A stretch of 64,000 nt of DNA from Pestalotiopsis fici W106-1 (lineage: Eukaryota; Ascomycota; Sordariomycetes; Amphisphaeriales; Sporocadaceae). This document shows positions 33,158-43,714 of this stretch, piece after piece. The stretch is from assembly GCF_000516985.1 (NCBI RefSeq), contig NW_006917096.1, positions 2,775,606 through 2,839,605 of the forward strand. The letters are read 5' to 3'. The notes beneath the pieces are model-generated. The model saw only the letters and a list, made by a program, of their open reading frames with translations, had not been told where the DNA came from and did no database searches. Position numbers and translations under genes: made by a program. Numbering within the stretch: the first letter of the stretch is position 1; each line of letters starts with the position of its first letter.

Positions 33158-34844
33158 GTCGCATGCGAGTGTGTATGTATTGTGTAGAGAGTTTCTTTTT
33201 GCTTATAATATGAATTCAGACTGGAGCGGCGTTGCAAAATGTGAAAGAAGTCAATTTGCATATGGGAGTGTTTGAATGTAGTAGGTATGTATGCCTCGGC
33301 AGTCGTGAATCAGACAACCGAGCTCAAGTGCTCCCCATAAGAGCTACGCCAACGGAAAGAGAGCGGCTGCTTATCTGGCCCACCGTTTTGATGTCCGTTT
33401 GGTACACCAGAGGAATAAATGAGTGGAGACTCGACATATGACTCCAAGTTGTCCCCCGCCATGGGGCCGTAAAGAACTGAGAGAAAGAGAAATACGGCAG
33501 AATTCCGTTGGGTTAAAAAACATCCCTGCAGCACTCACCGAGCTCACCGATGGCAACGTCGTTGCTGCCCCACGTGATTCAATGCCTCTCTACACTAATG
33601 AATGACTGGAACTCAACCAACAACGCCTAGAATTTCGTCGCGAGTTGTCGCGATATATACTTGTCCGCCTCCCATTTTATCTAATCAGCAAACCTATTAT
33701 TCGGGTTAATTACTTGTTGGTATTATTATCCAGTACTCTTGGTGATTCTGCCTCTGGGACGCGTGTGTTACGCTTTGCATCCCGCGAAAACATCGTCGGC
33801 GGCCCGGCAGCAATCGAGGTTCGCTTTGCCGACTTCAACTGAGCCTAGCGATCACGACCAGATTTGCTGGCGCCTCCTAGCTGTATGTAGGTTGCATTTT
33901 TGGTATCTTGACCTTTGAAAGCTAAAAGCGACAGTAATTTATTTTTTTGTACCGTCTGACATTCAGCTTAAGCGATCGGTCGCTGCTGCGTCAGCCATCA
34001 AGGGGTGGGAAGTCTGTGGATAGTTACCTCGCCAAATACTCCACGAGGTTTCCCGGTGCACTTTTGTTGGTAAGTCACAGATGTACTAGTATCACACCTA
34101 CATACATATGCAAACAATTCCCGGAGTCGTTTTCAATGCATTCCACGGTACACAAGCCAGAACGAGGGGGTTTGCCACCTCTGGCCTTGGCACCAATCGT
34201 CAAGGTCCAGCACAAAGGGGATTGAAGACGCCTTCATTATTATAAAGAAAAAAGAAAAAGAAAAAAAAAGGGTCAAAAGGAAAGTGCACAGTGGAGAGGA
34301 ATACATCCATCATATGCTGCAAAGACAAGTGCTGCGCATATGATTGATTTGCAGTAACAGCTGGCAGCCCCCCTCCGAAAAAGCCAGAAATCCAGGGGTG
34401 GTTTCGATTTGGTTATGAAGTTGGGCTTTGCCTGCCGTACATACGCGAGCGCGACAGCGACAAGGAGCCAATCGACTGGAATCAAGAGCTGGGCGCACCT
34501 CGTCGGCTCCTTGCCGCAACACCGTGTCACGGCTGCTTAGACGCCCGCAAGCTTATTTCAACCTCTCACTTCCACCCAAAATCCTTGCCTCCTGCATGCT
34601 TCTGCTGGGCTACCTTATGCCCACCACGAAATCTCAACATCTCCAACAAAACGGCCTGTTTGTCCTCTGTGCCAATCACCTTGCCGTACTCCACGCCCCT
34701 CCACGGCTTACTTCGAGGAAACGACAACACACTTTCTGCCTTCTAGATATTTTTTCTTCTTCTTCTTCTTAATAAGCCCCATCCATAGATTGACCTCTTT
34801 CCCTCCATCATCACGTCATTTTGTATCCCGCGAACCCAATCACC
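33158..34844. other. Intergenic, divergent promoters
   Basis: About 1.7 kb between the peroxin gene (minus) and IES2 (plus). No gene is supported. An A-rich run lies near 34245-34280 and a (TTC)5 run at 34754-34768 in the likely IES2 leader. Confidence 0.5.
34754..34768 (+). repeat. (TTC)5 microsatellite
   Basis: Five TTC units follow a T run about 80 bp upstream of the IES2 start codon, making a pyrimidine-rich leader tract. Confidence 0.8.
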
Positions 34845-36231
34845 ATGGCCTCACGCCCTCGCCGTGCCGCGGCTCAGAAGGCCAACACCGCGATTACTGA
34901 CATGGTCGATAGCGACAACATCATTAGTAGTAAGACGGGCAAGATCATGTCTTCCAGAGCACAATCTCGTCGATCTGAGGGTAAGATTGCCGCCACAACC
35001 ACTAGACGCGGCCAACCTTCGCCCTTGGGTTCTAACCAGCATATGCATGTCACAGTCAAGCTCCCAGCGAGCAAGCTTCGCCATGCCACCTCGAGCCGCA
35101 ACGGCCATTCTGGAGGCCGGGAAAGTTTCGAGGGTGGTGAAATCTTGGAAGGAAAAAGAAATCGAAGTCAGAAAAAGAGCTACGTTGTCGAATCTAGTGA
35201 GGACGATGCCGAGGGTGAGGATGATGATGATGCCGAGGCAGAGGATGACACGATGGATCTCGGCGATGATGATGCCGAGGGCGAGATTGTCGATGATTCC
35301 ATGGACCTTGATGTGGATGCCGAAGGAGAGGAAGATGACGACCTGAGTGATGAGGATGCGGAAGGTGAAGAGGACGACATGACCATGGACGTAACGCCTG
35401 CAGCTCCCGCCATCAAGGTCTCGAAACCTTCAGCCTCCAGAGCAGCCGCTTCGAAAGCGAGGGCAGCTGCCAAACCAGCACTCAAGCAGGACGTTGCAGA
35501 CGATAACAGCGAACTCAGCGAGCTTGATAGTGACGACGAGGAAATTCAAGACACCGTTAATGTCGGTGGAGCGGATGATGAAGAGGACGAGGACGCGGAA
35601 GGCGAAGATGACGACGATATTGAGGCTGCAGGTGCCGCTGCTCAGGACGACGACGAGGGCGAGGAACTACTCAGCGATGACGATGGTAGTCGAGCAGCAT
35701 CGCCCGACTTTGCCAAAATGACGAAGCGGCAGCGTGCCAGATTCGAGGATGACGATGGCAGCCTGTTGAAACTCTCCGATGGTCAGCATAGGGCCCCTCA
35801 TGACCTCACGACCTTTCAACTAATATCTTTACAGAGGTTCAAGCAAAGAAGCATTTTACTGCGGAAGAGCTTTCCATGCGACGTGCCGAAATGGCACGAC
35901 GAAGACGGAATCTGAGTGAGAAGCGCAATGAAGAAGTCAAGGTAAGGTCTCACTTCTGCCACGTTTAGGCGTGCACTAATAGTGGGCACAGAGAGAAACC
36001 ATCGACAAGCTGCTCAAGAAGCAAGCGCCCAAGACGAATCGCAAGGCGCAATTAGCAGCCGAAGAAGCAGCTCAATTGGAAGAGAAGCCGAATCCAGTCT
36101 TTGTTAGATGGGTGAGCAACAAGGACGGCAACCGAGTTGCAGTCCCAGATGAGATCATCGCAGGTCCCGCTGGAAAGGTCTTTATCCCTGGCGGCCTCAG
36201 AAGCGGTAAAATGGTCGAAGAAGTTAATTGA
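34845..36231 (+). CDS. IES2: Ies2, INO80 chromatin-remodelling complex subunit (PAPA-1-like)
   Basis: Three exons (34845-35781, 35835-35941, 35992-36231) give about 427 residues. The introns are 53 and 50 nt; the first uses a GTCAGC donor and joins KLSDEVQAKKHFTAEELSMR in frame. Ies2 is a subunit of the INO80 complex, which slides and exchanges nucleosomes. The C-terminal third holds the PAPA-1-like region (TKRQRARFEDDDG, then EELSMRRAEMARRRRNLSEK) and a conserved tail (PNPVFVRWVSNKDG). The N-terminal half is basic at first, then has a long Asp/Glu-rich tract with repeated DAEGE units at about residues 120-280, a feature of chromatin proteins that contact histones. It is convergent with RGP1. 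Confidence 0.87.
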
Positions 36232-36874
36232 TTTAGCGTACCTCACCCGGGATAAGAGGCAAGCGTGCGACAAATAACAAAACTGTTCATGCCCTCGTTG
36301 TTGCAGGCTTTTGCCATCTTGGCAACTATAAGCATCGTCAGAAGCAGCTTCATTTGAGTAAATAGATAACGGAACGGGTCATGGCAACAAACCATTGTTT
36401 GATTAGAAAAATTATCGAGAATGACTGCGCAGTCAGCACCACACAAATACCAGAGAAAGATCAAGATACTATGACTGGTTGAAAGCATGCCATGTGTGCA
36501 ATATGGTCATGCTTTGCTTATGCTGTAGAAGAGTAGCACATCATCAAGGATTCAGAATTTACATCAAAAGCAAAGAGGTTTAGAACAACTGTTTTCAAGC
36601 ACAAATTCAAGTTCACACCAGACTTTTACACCTTCATCCCTTTTGAGCTAGAACTGCGCCTGAAGTCATTTCTTGAGAACCTCTCGACGAATGTAATGTT
36701 TGTCTATCCAAGCCAGCCAGTCCCCTTGATGCGCTACCTACAAAACTCGATAGATTTTTTATAGCCCTAATCTTGTGATATCTACATAATAAACAATTCA
36801 GTCATATAGGCAGCTGGAACCATCGAGTTTGTGGTCCCTGCCGCTACTGGCACACGAAAGAAGTTTTCACAAAT
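36232..36874. other. Intergenic between convergent IES2 and RGP1
   Basis: About 640 bp between two stop codons; no coding signal and no repeat was seen. Confidence 0.5.
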
Positions 36875-39415
36875 CTACACGACTAGGCCTTCTTCGCCTT
36901 CATCACGCTCCAGCCTCTCGAGACCATTACACACGGCGCCGTACACTCGGATGGGGACCGCGACCTCGAAACTCTCGCACTCTAGGTTTTCGGCAGCAAC
37001 CATGACCAGACCGCCGCGGTCGTCTTGGGAGATTTCTTCCAAGAGGGCGTGTGGACCTTCACGCCTGCGCTCTGCCTCTTCCGTCTCAATGCTCGACGAC
37101 GGGACCACGAACTCGACACGAATCTTCCACTCCAGACTGAGCCCACTGGTCATAAATTCTGGAGTGGCGTTGATCGGGATGGTGGGACTAAAGACGACGC
37201 GGCGTGAGAACAAAGTTGCCTCGCTGGAGCTCCCGTATACTTTTCGCGTAACTCTGTGAACGCTTGCCTCGCTGCGCAGAGCAAATGCCGGCTCAACGCG
37301 CTCTGCTGTTTCTAGAGCAGCATGTACAGCATAGCAGGGAATTTCTGCCTCGGTGAAATCGATAGCCATGCTGACCTGTTCGCCTAGCCTATAGGCTGGC
37401 CTGGCAAGCATGACAACTCCGACCCTTTGTCCGTTGCGAGCAATCTCAAATCGATTTGTGCTTTGGCCGCTGTCGTATGAGGAGAGGTTTGACCGCAAAA
37501 TGGCCAGGTCTATCGCGTCCCTGGCAGTCGCTGCGTCTTCGAATGCCGAGGGGCGCCTAGAGGAAGGGCCCTGTGCTGTGGGCGAAAGCAGGCCGCCTCC
37601 ATTTCTTGGTCGGTCGAGAAGTTCCTCGACGTAGCCAAGGAATCCTTGCAGAGTTGACTCTGGTTTGACAGAGTGGTGGTGATGTTTCTTCTTCACCAAA
37701 CTGGAAGCGTGTTTTTCAAGTTGTTGAACCTTGGCCAAGTCTCTGAGAATTATATATGGAGACATGAGATCATGGCCCAGGATTTCGCCGTGACTGTTCA
37801 CGCTTCCCAACACTCGGAAAGGAATGTCTACAGATTTGACCTGTTGCTCCCTTGTACCGCCAGGTCGCTGGGTGCCGATAACGAGGCTGTATGTGATTTT
37901 CATTGCTTTGCCTTTGTGCGTAGGCGGCAGTCCCTTGGGCAGTTTGAAGGTGTATTCAAAAGACTTGCTCTCTCCGGGCGCCAGTTGCAAGTCCACAAAG
38001 AGAATCGACTGTGGCGTCGAAAGAAGAGGTATCGACTTGGAGCTTGCAGTACCACGCATCTCCTTGATGCTGCTGAGCTCATTTCCTCCGAGGAGTTCGC
38101 CAATTGAATTGCCCCAAGAGCCCCAGCCAAAGCTCTTGAGAAGCCCGCTGCTGTCTCTCTTTGACGGCTCAAGACCTATTACACCGCCGCCCTGTCCGCC
38201 AAGGACTGCTTTACGCTTGACTGCCTCGAATGGGCCCAAGTTGATGAGCGAGCCATCCAATGTAAAGGACCCCTGCACTTGAGCGTATCCCATCATTAAT
38301 GTTTCTGGCAGCTTTGCCATTGCTGCACTTGGGATGCCAGAGCTTCTTCTCAAATGAAGTGGTTTGACTCCATTACGTAGCGGTTGGGTGACATATTCCG
38401 AGGCCAATGTCTCGCTCGAGTTATTGCTCATTGAATAGAAGTCGCCGCTGCTCCTAGGTGTGCCCTCGGCGAGGCTCGTCGTCGAGAGTATCCTGGCTGC
38501 TGGCGCCGGATGTTCTACGACAGATGGTATGGATGCGTCTTTGGACCTGACCGGAAGATTATTCAGGCCACCGCCCGATACTGATACGGGTGTCGTGATA
38601 TAATCCTCCTCTTGGCCATTAGGAGATGTGCCTTGAGACTCGGACAATGGTGAGCGGACCGTCGGAAACTTCCAGTCTGGCATTTGCAGGGAGCCTTTCC
38701 TGGGGGAAAGCCCTGGTGCAGGAGTGTTTGGCGCCGTCGTAACTCCAGACATTCGCCCCTGGCCATAGCGGGAGGGAGGGAAAGAGTGATTGTTAAATAC
38801 GGGCGACGCTTGAGAGTATGCCGTGTTTGATCGTTGCGGTAAAGATGCAGACTGTGGTCCGTTCAAGGCACCGCTGCCGCGAGGAGATATCTGTAGACTG
38901 GCTGACCGCCCGTGTCCTCGGCCCGGGCGCTGCGGCGGCAGCATTCGGTTCCCATTGCCCAGGGATGGATCCTCGATCGTGGCCGAGGAGGTCGCAGACC
39001 CGATTGATACGATGGACACGGAGCGCTTGTGGCTGTGGCCCGATCTGGCAGTGGTCGGCGGGGGTTGCTGTGGTAGCCAGGAAGGTGTGCTGCCACTCTT
39101 GCTCCTCGAATGACCATTGGGAACATTCAGACTCAAGGTCGCCCGATGGCCTCGTGTGCCTCTGGCGGACACGGGTGGCGTCAGGCCATTGCTGTTGCTG
39201 CTGCTGAAGGCCGACTTCCTCGGGGTGCCCACGAGGGCGAGGGGGGAGGGCTGCCTCTGGCGCTCGGCGTGGTTGTTGGGTGGTGCAACGTTCTTGAAGG
39301 TGACGCGGCACTTAATGTCCTCGCCGGCAAAGACGGTGTTCTCGTCCCAGTGCACGAAGACGCGGATGTTTCCTGAGGCAGCGGAGGCGGCAGCGGCGGC
39401 GGCGTCGGTAGGCAT
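36875..39415 (-). CDS. RGP1: Rgp1, partner of Ric1 in the Ypt6/Rab6 exchange factor
   Basis: A single exon encodes 846 residues from the first in-frame ATG (MPTDAAAAAASAASGNIRVF). Rgp1 with Ric1 activates the Golgi Rab GTPase Ypt6/Rab6, which directs retrograde traffic to the Golgi. The N-terminal beta-rich segment (VHWDENTVFAGEDIKCRVTF) starts the Rgp1 fold and is followed by a long Ser/Pro-rich region (about 60-400) of low complexity. The Rgp1 core then continues with YAQVQGSFTLDGSLINLG, LAPGESKSFEYTFKLPKGLP, ITYSLVIGTQRPG and VEFVVPS. Length and order fit fungal Rgp1. There is no signal peptide or membrane segment. Confidence 0.9.
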   Translation of the reverse strand: MPTDAAAAAASAASGNIRVFVHWDENTVFAGEDIKCRVTFKNVAPPNNHAERQRQPSPLALVGTPRKSAFSSSNSNGLTPPVSARGTRGHRATLSLNVPNGHSRSKSGSTPSWLPQQPPPTTARSGHSHKRSVSIVSIGSATSSATIEDPSLGNGNRMLPPQRPGRGHGRSASLQISPRGSGALNGPQSASLPQRSNTAYSQASPVFNNHSFPPSRYGQGRMSGVTTAPNTPAPGLSPRKGSLQMPDWKFPTVRSPLSESQGTSPNGQEEDYITTPVSVSGGGLNNLPVRSKDASIPSVVEHPAPAARILSTTSLAEGTPRSSGDFYSMSNNSSETLASEYVTQPLRNGVKPLHLRRSSGIPSAAMAKLPETLMMGYAQVQGSFTLDGSLINLGPFEAVKRKAVLGGQGGGVIGLEPSKRDSSGLLKSFGWGSWGNSIGELLGGNELSSIKEMRGTASSKSIPLLSTPQSILFVDLQLAPGESKSFEYTFKLPKGLPPTHKGKAMKITYSLVIGTQRPGGTREQQVKSVDIPFRVLGSVNSHGEILGHDLMSPYIILRDLAKVQQLEKHASSLVKKKHHHHSVKPESTLQGFLGYVEELLDRPRNGGGLLSPTAQGPSSRRPSAFEDAATARDAIDLAILRSNLSSYDSGQSTNRFEIARNGQRVGVVMLARPAYRLGEQVSMAIDFTEAEIPCYAVHAALETAERVEPAFALRSEASVHRVTRKVYGSSSEATLFSRRVVFSPTIPINATPEFMTSGLSLEWKIRVEFVVPSSSIETEEAERRREGPHALLEEISQDDRGGLVMVAAENLECESFEVAVPIRVYGAVCNGLERLERDEGEEGLVV

Positions 39416-40660
39416 CGTTGTATGTATATAATTGGGGGGTCGGCCCCGATGCGCCCGCGGTCTTAATGTACCTATTGAGCTGCAATCTGGGGGAGGTGGT
39501 GAGAGCCACTCACTCACTGGACTGCTAGGGCCAGTGGGTTAATTCCCGTAAGTCATGAACGTTGCAGACGCCGCATTGTTGGCATTTGGGGTCAATCGGG
39601 AGCCGTCCTTTAGAGGAGCTGCCAATAAGGCATTGGACAGCGCCGACTCAGGTAGGGGAATTGACTGTAAGCAAAGAAAAATCAAGTACGTAGTTGGTGG
39701 TAAGACGCGTCGAACAGAAATGGATGCTGGTTGGCAAGATGATAGATAGACGGGCTTTGGGGTTTAATGGTGTGCAGCCGGGGACTATCGAAAGTTAAGG
39801 TAGGGATGATGTCTTAGCTGGGGACCAGGATATGGAGGCGAAAGCTTGGGGGGTACCATTGGTTGAGTGCACACTGCAGTGAACCACCACCGCTAACTGG
39901 AACCACCCACCAACGCTGACGAGTCGTTATCCGGGTTCCATTGAATTGGCGTCGGTCGTTGAGGTGTTCCCCTTTGGTCGCCTGTAAGCACGCGTGCGTC
40001 AGGCGCCCCTGTAGTCCGCCAAACCTTGACCAAAAAAGCATTGGATTTCTACGCTAAAAGGTGCATGCATATGTACCTTACTGTACGATGCTGAATCTTC
40101 TACTTTTAAATGTGTACCTTGGCTAAGAAGATCATGTTCCCAGGCCTAAATCTTTCAAAGGGGTTTATTATCCAGTGGTCAGTCATTACAGGTTGGACCT
40201 TATTCTGAAAACTAATTTGAAAGGCACTCGGGATCATTCTCTTCTTAACGCTCGGGGAGTCTTGATTATCTACCATCTACGAGGCTGCCGTGCTAATTGA
40301 TGAACGGTTGATGTCTGTCTCGAAAGCGTAGTGAATATACATTACGCATGGCCCCAACTCCTGTCTCTCCTTTCTCCCCATGGTATCTTATATAGTTTAT
40401 TTTACCGTGAAAGAGATCGCTCCCATGGCCCAGTTTTCTCTCATAACGCCTTGCACGATTTTATCCGAAGGTCCATGTTTTGGAAAAAAACAGAGAAAAG
40501 AAGGAAGAAAAGGATATACTCGGAACGCCAAGCAGCCAAACCCTCCAGTATTCCCTTTGGAACGACCCAAGCGCATATCACGGAGCGCTATTTTCCCGTG
40601 GACACCATCTTCTTTACCCCAGAAGGAAATATCAAATCACAAAATGAAATCAAAAAAGTG
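39416..40660. other. Intergenic, RGP1 promoter and WD40 gene 3' flank
   Basis: About 1.2 kb between two minus-strand genes. No gene is supported; plus-strand frames near 40331-40673 lack family resemblance. Confidence 0.5.
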
Positions 40661-43600
40661 TTATGAACTGTAGTTGGAATCTGTTGTTGCTGTTGAAAGC
40701 GACTCGGCCCCCGACGAGTTCGGACGATGCTCATCATCAGGCGAGGGCGTATCCTGTCTTCCCGACGACTGGCTGTTGAGCTGTAATTTTTCGTCTAGCA
40801 TCAATGCTAGCTTATTGGAATATTGATCGAGGATGTTTTCGATCACAGAGTTGCTGAGCTCTCGACTCTGCTTGGCTTGGTCACCCAAGGCTAGAGACGT
40901 CAAACGGAGCTCATGGTCTAGCTCTGCTAACGCGCTTTCGCTGACCCTGGCTTCCGACTCCAGCTTCTTTCGAAACTCTCGTAGCGCTCGGCAAACATTC
41001 TCCGTGGCTAGAGTCAGACTCATGGCTCCTCTCAAACTCGACGAACTCTTCGTTTTCTTCGAGTCCATAGCCGGCATAGAGGGACGCCTAATCGACCGCA
41101 CCTTGGGACTAATAGGTGGGCTTGATACCTGACTATCGGAGGATGTTTTCCTAGCATGCATGCTGCCCCTGACAGTGGAAGGACTCGATTGGAAAGTGGA
41201 AGTTGGTGATCGCAAAGGAGCTGATCCCGTCAAACCATAGAGAGACCGTTTCTTGGTGAGGGTTTGTGGGGGCGATGACCGTCTTCCTGAGGCGACTGAT
41301 GAGGGTCTCTGGAACTCTCTCAGATCAGCCTTGGACCTGACACGTCTCAAAGGAGCTCGACCGGCAGTGGAGACATCTCCGGCAGGGGAAGGATCGCGAC
41401 TTGCTGAGCCTGTCACCTGCTCTTCTGACCCGAGACCCCATAACATGATGGTCCCATCCGATCCCACGCTGACGACTTTCTCGGAGCCGTCTTTTTCCTC
41501 AACCAGCGTCACGCCAGTGATACCTTCCGTGTGCCCCCATTCGCGGTCCAGGAACGCGCCTGTCGTGGCATTGTATAGTCTGACAGACTTGTCGGTATTC
41601 GAAAGTCCTAGGAGAAAGGGAGGTTCTCGCTCCTTTTCAGGCCGACAAATGAGAGAGTCCAGCACTACCGACTCAACGCCGACCTCGTCTGTGCACTTGA
41701 AAGATTTTACCAATTTACCAGTCTCGAGGTCGTATATATAGGCTGACCGATCTGTCAAGGACACAATGATTGATTTGCCATCTGGCGACACGACAACTGA
41801 TGTTGGTGATGTCTTGAGAGGAAATGACCGGACTGGGAAAGCTGCCAAGTCATCGCCATCAGACTCCTTGCGGACAATTTCGTATACTTGCAAAGAGCGG
41901 TCCAATGAGCTCGTGATAATCTTGTCTCGAGATGGAATGAGAACCTGTGTTACTTTGGAAGGGAACTCGAGCGTCTGGAATAATTCAAATCGACCAGAAG
42001 ATGTCCGGTGGAACAATTGGGCAGTCCTGTCTCTACCAGACGATGCAATCATGAAGTTCGACTCATCCTGAAAGGCGGCGAGTTGCTGACAATGACTGGA
42101 ATGTGCCTTGGTCTCAAAAACACATTGCTTTGTTTCGGCATCCGTCACCTTCAACACTCCCAGTTTGTCACCAGTGATGAAATAATCGGCAGCTGGTGTA
42201 GTTGTGCACGCAGTCATTTGATTGACTGGCTCGCCGTCGTTCTGGAAAGTAGCGTTCTCGAGGGCCACGTCGAAGGACTCCTTGATGTTTCCCTGCGTAT
42301 CCCAAAGCTGAATGCTACCAGACCCAGACCATGTATAGAACGTAGCTTCTGACCGACTTGACCGTGGTATAGCACCCACGCCTTGTGTAGTGTCTCCATT
42401 GCCAGCGATCTGTGCACGTGTTGATGTTTCGCTTCCAGACCCCGGCATATACGAGGCATCCCAGATGTTTATCGACTGGTCGCTATCGACCGTGACCATG
42501 TTATCTGTTAGGAAATCGAGGGCCAAAAGAGAGGCGTCAGATTTCGAGGTGCTTGTGATACAGTCGAGGTCCCCTTGCAAGAACTGATCCAGATTCAGAA
42601 TTGCAAAGTCCCCAGAGCTGCCCGAGACATAGATCGCCTCATGCCGAACCGCAACACAGGTAGTCGCAAAGCCTATTTTCAGGATCCTTGTCAGCTTGAT
42701 CTGCTTGGAATTTTCCTCGAGCAGACAGATGTCGCCGGCTTCAGAGCAGATGATTGCCTGGGTATCGCTAACGGTAACAGCGCAGGTGAAGGTTGCTTCT
42801 ATCAAGTCACCGAGCAAGGCATTGCGACCTGGCAATGCCTTTTGTGGCTGAGACGGTGAATTGACTTCATTGCCAAACCTCGACTTTGTGGGCGAGTTGC
42901 TCTGTGGGTCCTCCACTTGCCAGACCTTGACATGACGAACACCTAATGTAATGAGGTTGTTTCCCATCCAAATCATTCCACGAATAAATGATACGCAGCG
43001 ATTCTGTTGATAGAGCTTGGCAGCGCCAGTCCTCGGATCAATCCTCCATAGATACAAGAAACCATCATTTGCAGAACCGAGGGACGCCAGGAATCTAGTG
43101 TTGGGTGACCACGCGACAGCTGTGACTCCTTGCACGTGCTCGTTGATGGACACAAGTGGTCGGTCCGAGGAGCTATCTTGCAGACCGAAAATTAGCACGC
43201 GGGGATTGTAGCCCGTCTCGCCAACGGCAAGATATTTCCCATCACGGCTCAGGGCCAAACATGTCGCGGCCTTGATGCGCTCCCGACTTGTCCACGTCTT
43301 TGGCGCATCTGCACGGTCCAAAGCCCCGTAGGATGATTCTCTAGGCGGGATGGGTATCCTATTCCTGCTATCGTTGGCTTTGGGGGTGCCCGTCGGCGTC
43401 GTTTGTGTAAGGCCTTGGTTCGTGGTGCCATAGAGGGGAATCGCGGTTGGTCTCGCCCTGTAGAAACGTTGGCTGTATGTTTCGCCCTCCACATCAACCA
43501 CCACTACGGCACCTCCAGCAATGTACGCGAACGAGGACTGACAAGTGTCGAGGCCGGTAGGCGAGGCGCAAGTTGTTCCTATAACCCGCCTCAGAGACAA

Positions 43601-43714
43601 ACGAGGTTCTGGTAGGTACCGACCTCGACTGGGGGTCCTCGGTGTTGCAGGTAATTGAAGATACGGAGAATTGGACGGCGTTTGTCTCAACCGATTGGAA
43701 GGAGTGGAAGGCAT
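40661..43714 (-). CDS. Large WD40-repeat protein, MAPKBP1/WDR62-like
   Basis: A single exon encodes 1017 residues. The first in-frame ATG is MPSTPSNRLRQTPSNSPYLQ; the upstream frame has only a GTG. At least twelve WD-type repeats are spread over about residues 60-720 (for example HVQGVTAVAWSPNTRFLASL, LYLWRID, KVWQVED, SINIWD, IQLWD, GTIMLWGLG), consistent with two seven-bladed propellers. After them comes a Ser/Pro-rich linker and a C-terminal helical region (VCRALREFRKKLESEARVSE) likely to be a coiled coil. The layout matches the MAPKBP1/WDR62 group, scaffolds for MAP kinases and, in animals, spindle-pole proteins. The fungal role is not established from sequence. Confidence 0.87.
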   Translation of the reverse strand: MPSTPSNRLRQTPSNSPYLQLPATPRTPSRGRYLPEPRLSLRRVIGTTCASPTGLDTCQSSFAYIAGGAVVVVDVEGETYSQRFYRARPTAIPLYGTTNQGLTQTTPTGTPKANDSRNRIPIPPRESSYGALDRADAPKTWTSRERIKAATCLALSRDGKYLAVGETGYNPRVLIFGLQDSSSDRPLVSINEHVQGVTAVAWSPNTRFLASLGSANDGFLYLWRIDPRTGAAKLYQQNRCVSFIRGMIWMGNNLITLGVRHVKVWQVEDPQSNSPTKSRFGNEVNSPSQPQKALPGRNALLGDLIEATFTCAVTVSDTQAIICSEAGDICLLEENSKQIKLTRILKIGFATTCVAVRHEAIYVSGSSGDFAILNLDQFLQGDLDCITSTSKSDASLLALDFLTDNMVTVDSDQSINIWDASYMPGSGSETSTRAQIAGNGDTTQGVGAIPRSSRSEATFYTWSGSGSIQLWDTQGNIKESFDVALENATFQNDGEPVNQMTACTTTPAADYFITGDKLGVLKVTDAETKQCVFETKAHSSHCQQLAAFQDESNFMIASSGRDRTAQLFHRTSSGRFELFQTLEFPSKVTQVLIPSRDKIITSSLDRSLQVYEIVRKESDGDDLAAFPVRSFPLKTSPTSVVVSPDGKSIIVSLTDRSAYIYDLETGKLVKSFKCTDEVGVESVVLDSLICRPEKEREPPFLLGLSNTDKSVRLYNATTGAFLDREWGHTEGITGVTLVEEKDGSEKVVSVGSDGTIMLWGLGSEEQVTGSASRDPSPAGDVSTAGRAPLRRVRSKADLREFQRPSSVASGRRSSPPQTLTKKRSLYGLTGSAPLRSPTSTFQSSPSTVRGSMHARKTSSDSQVSSPPISPKVRSIRRPSMPAMDSKKTKSSSSLRGAMSLTLATENVCRALREFRKKLESEARVSESALAELDHELRLTSLALGDQAKQSRELSNSVIENILDQYSNKLALMLDEKLQLNSQSSGRQDTPSPDDEHRPNSSGAESLSTATTDSNYSS

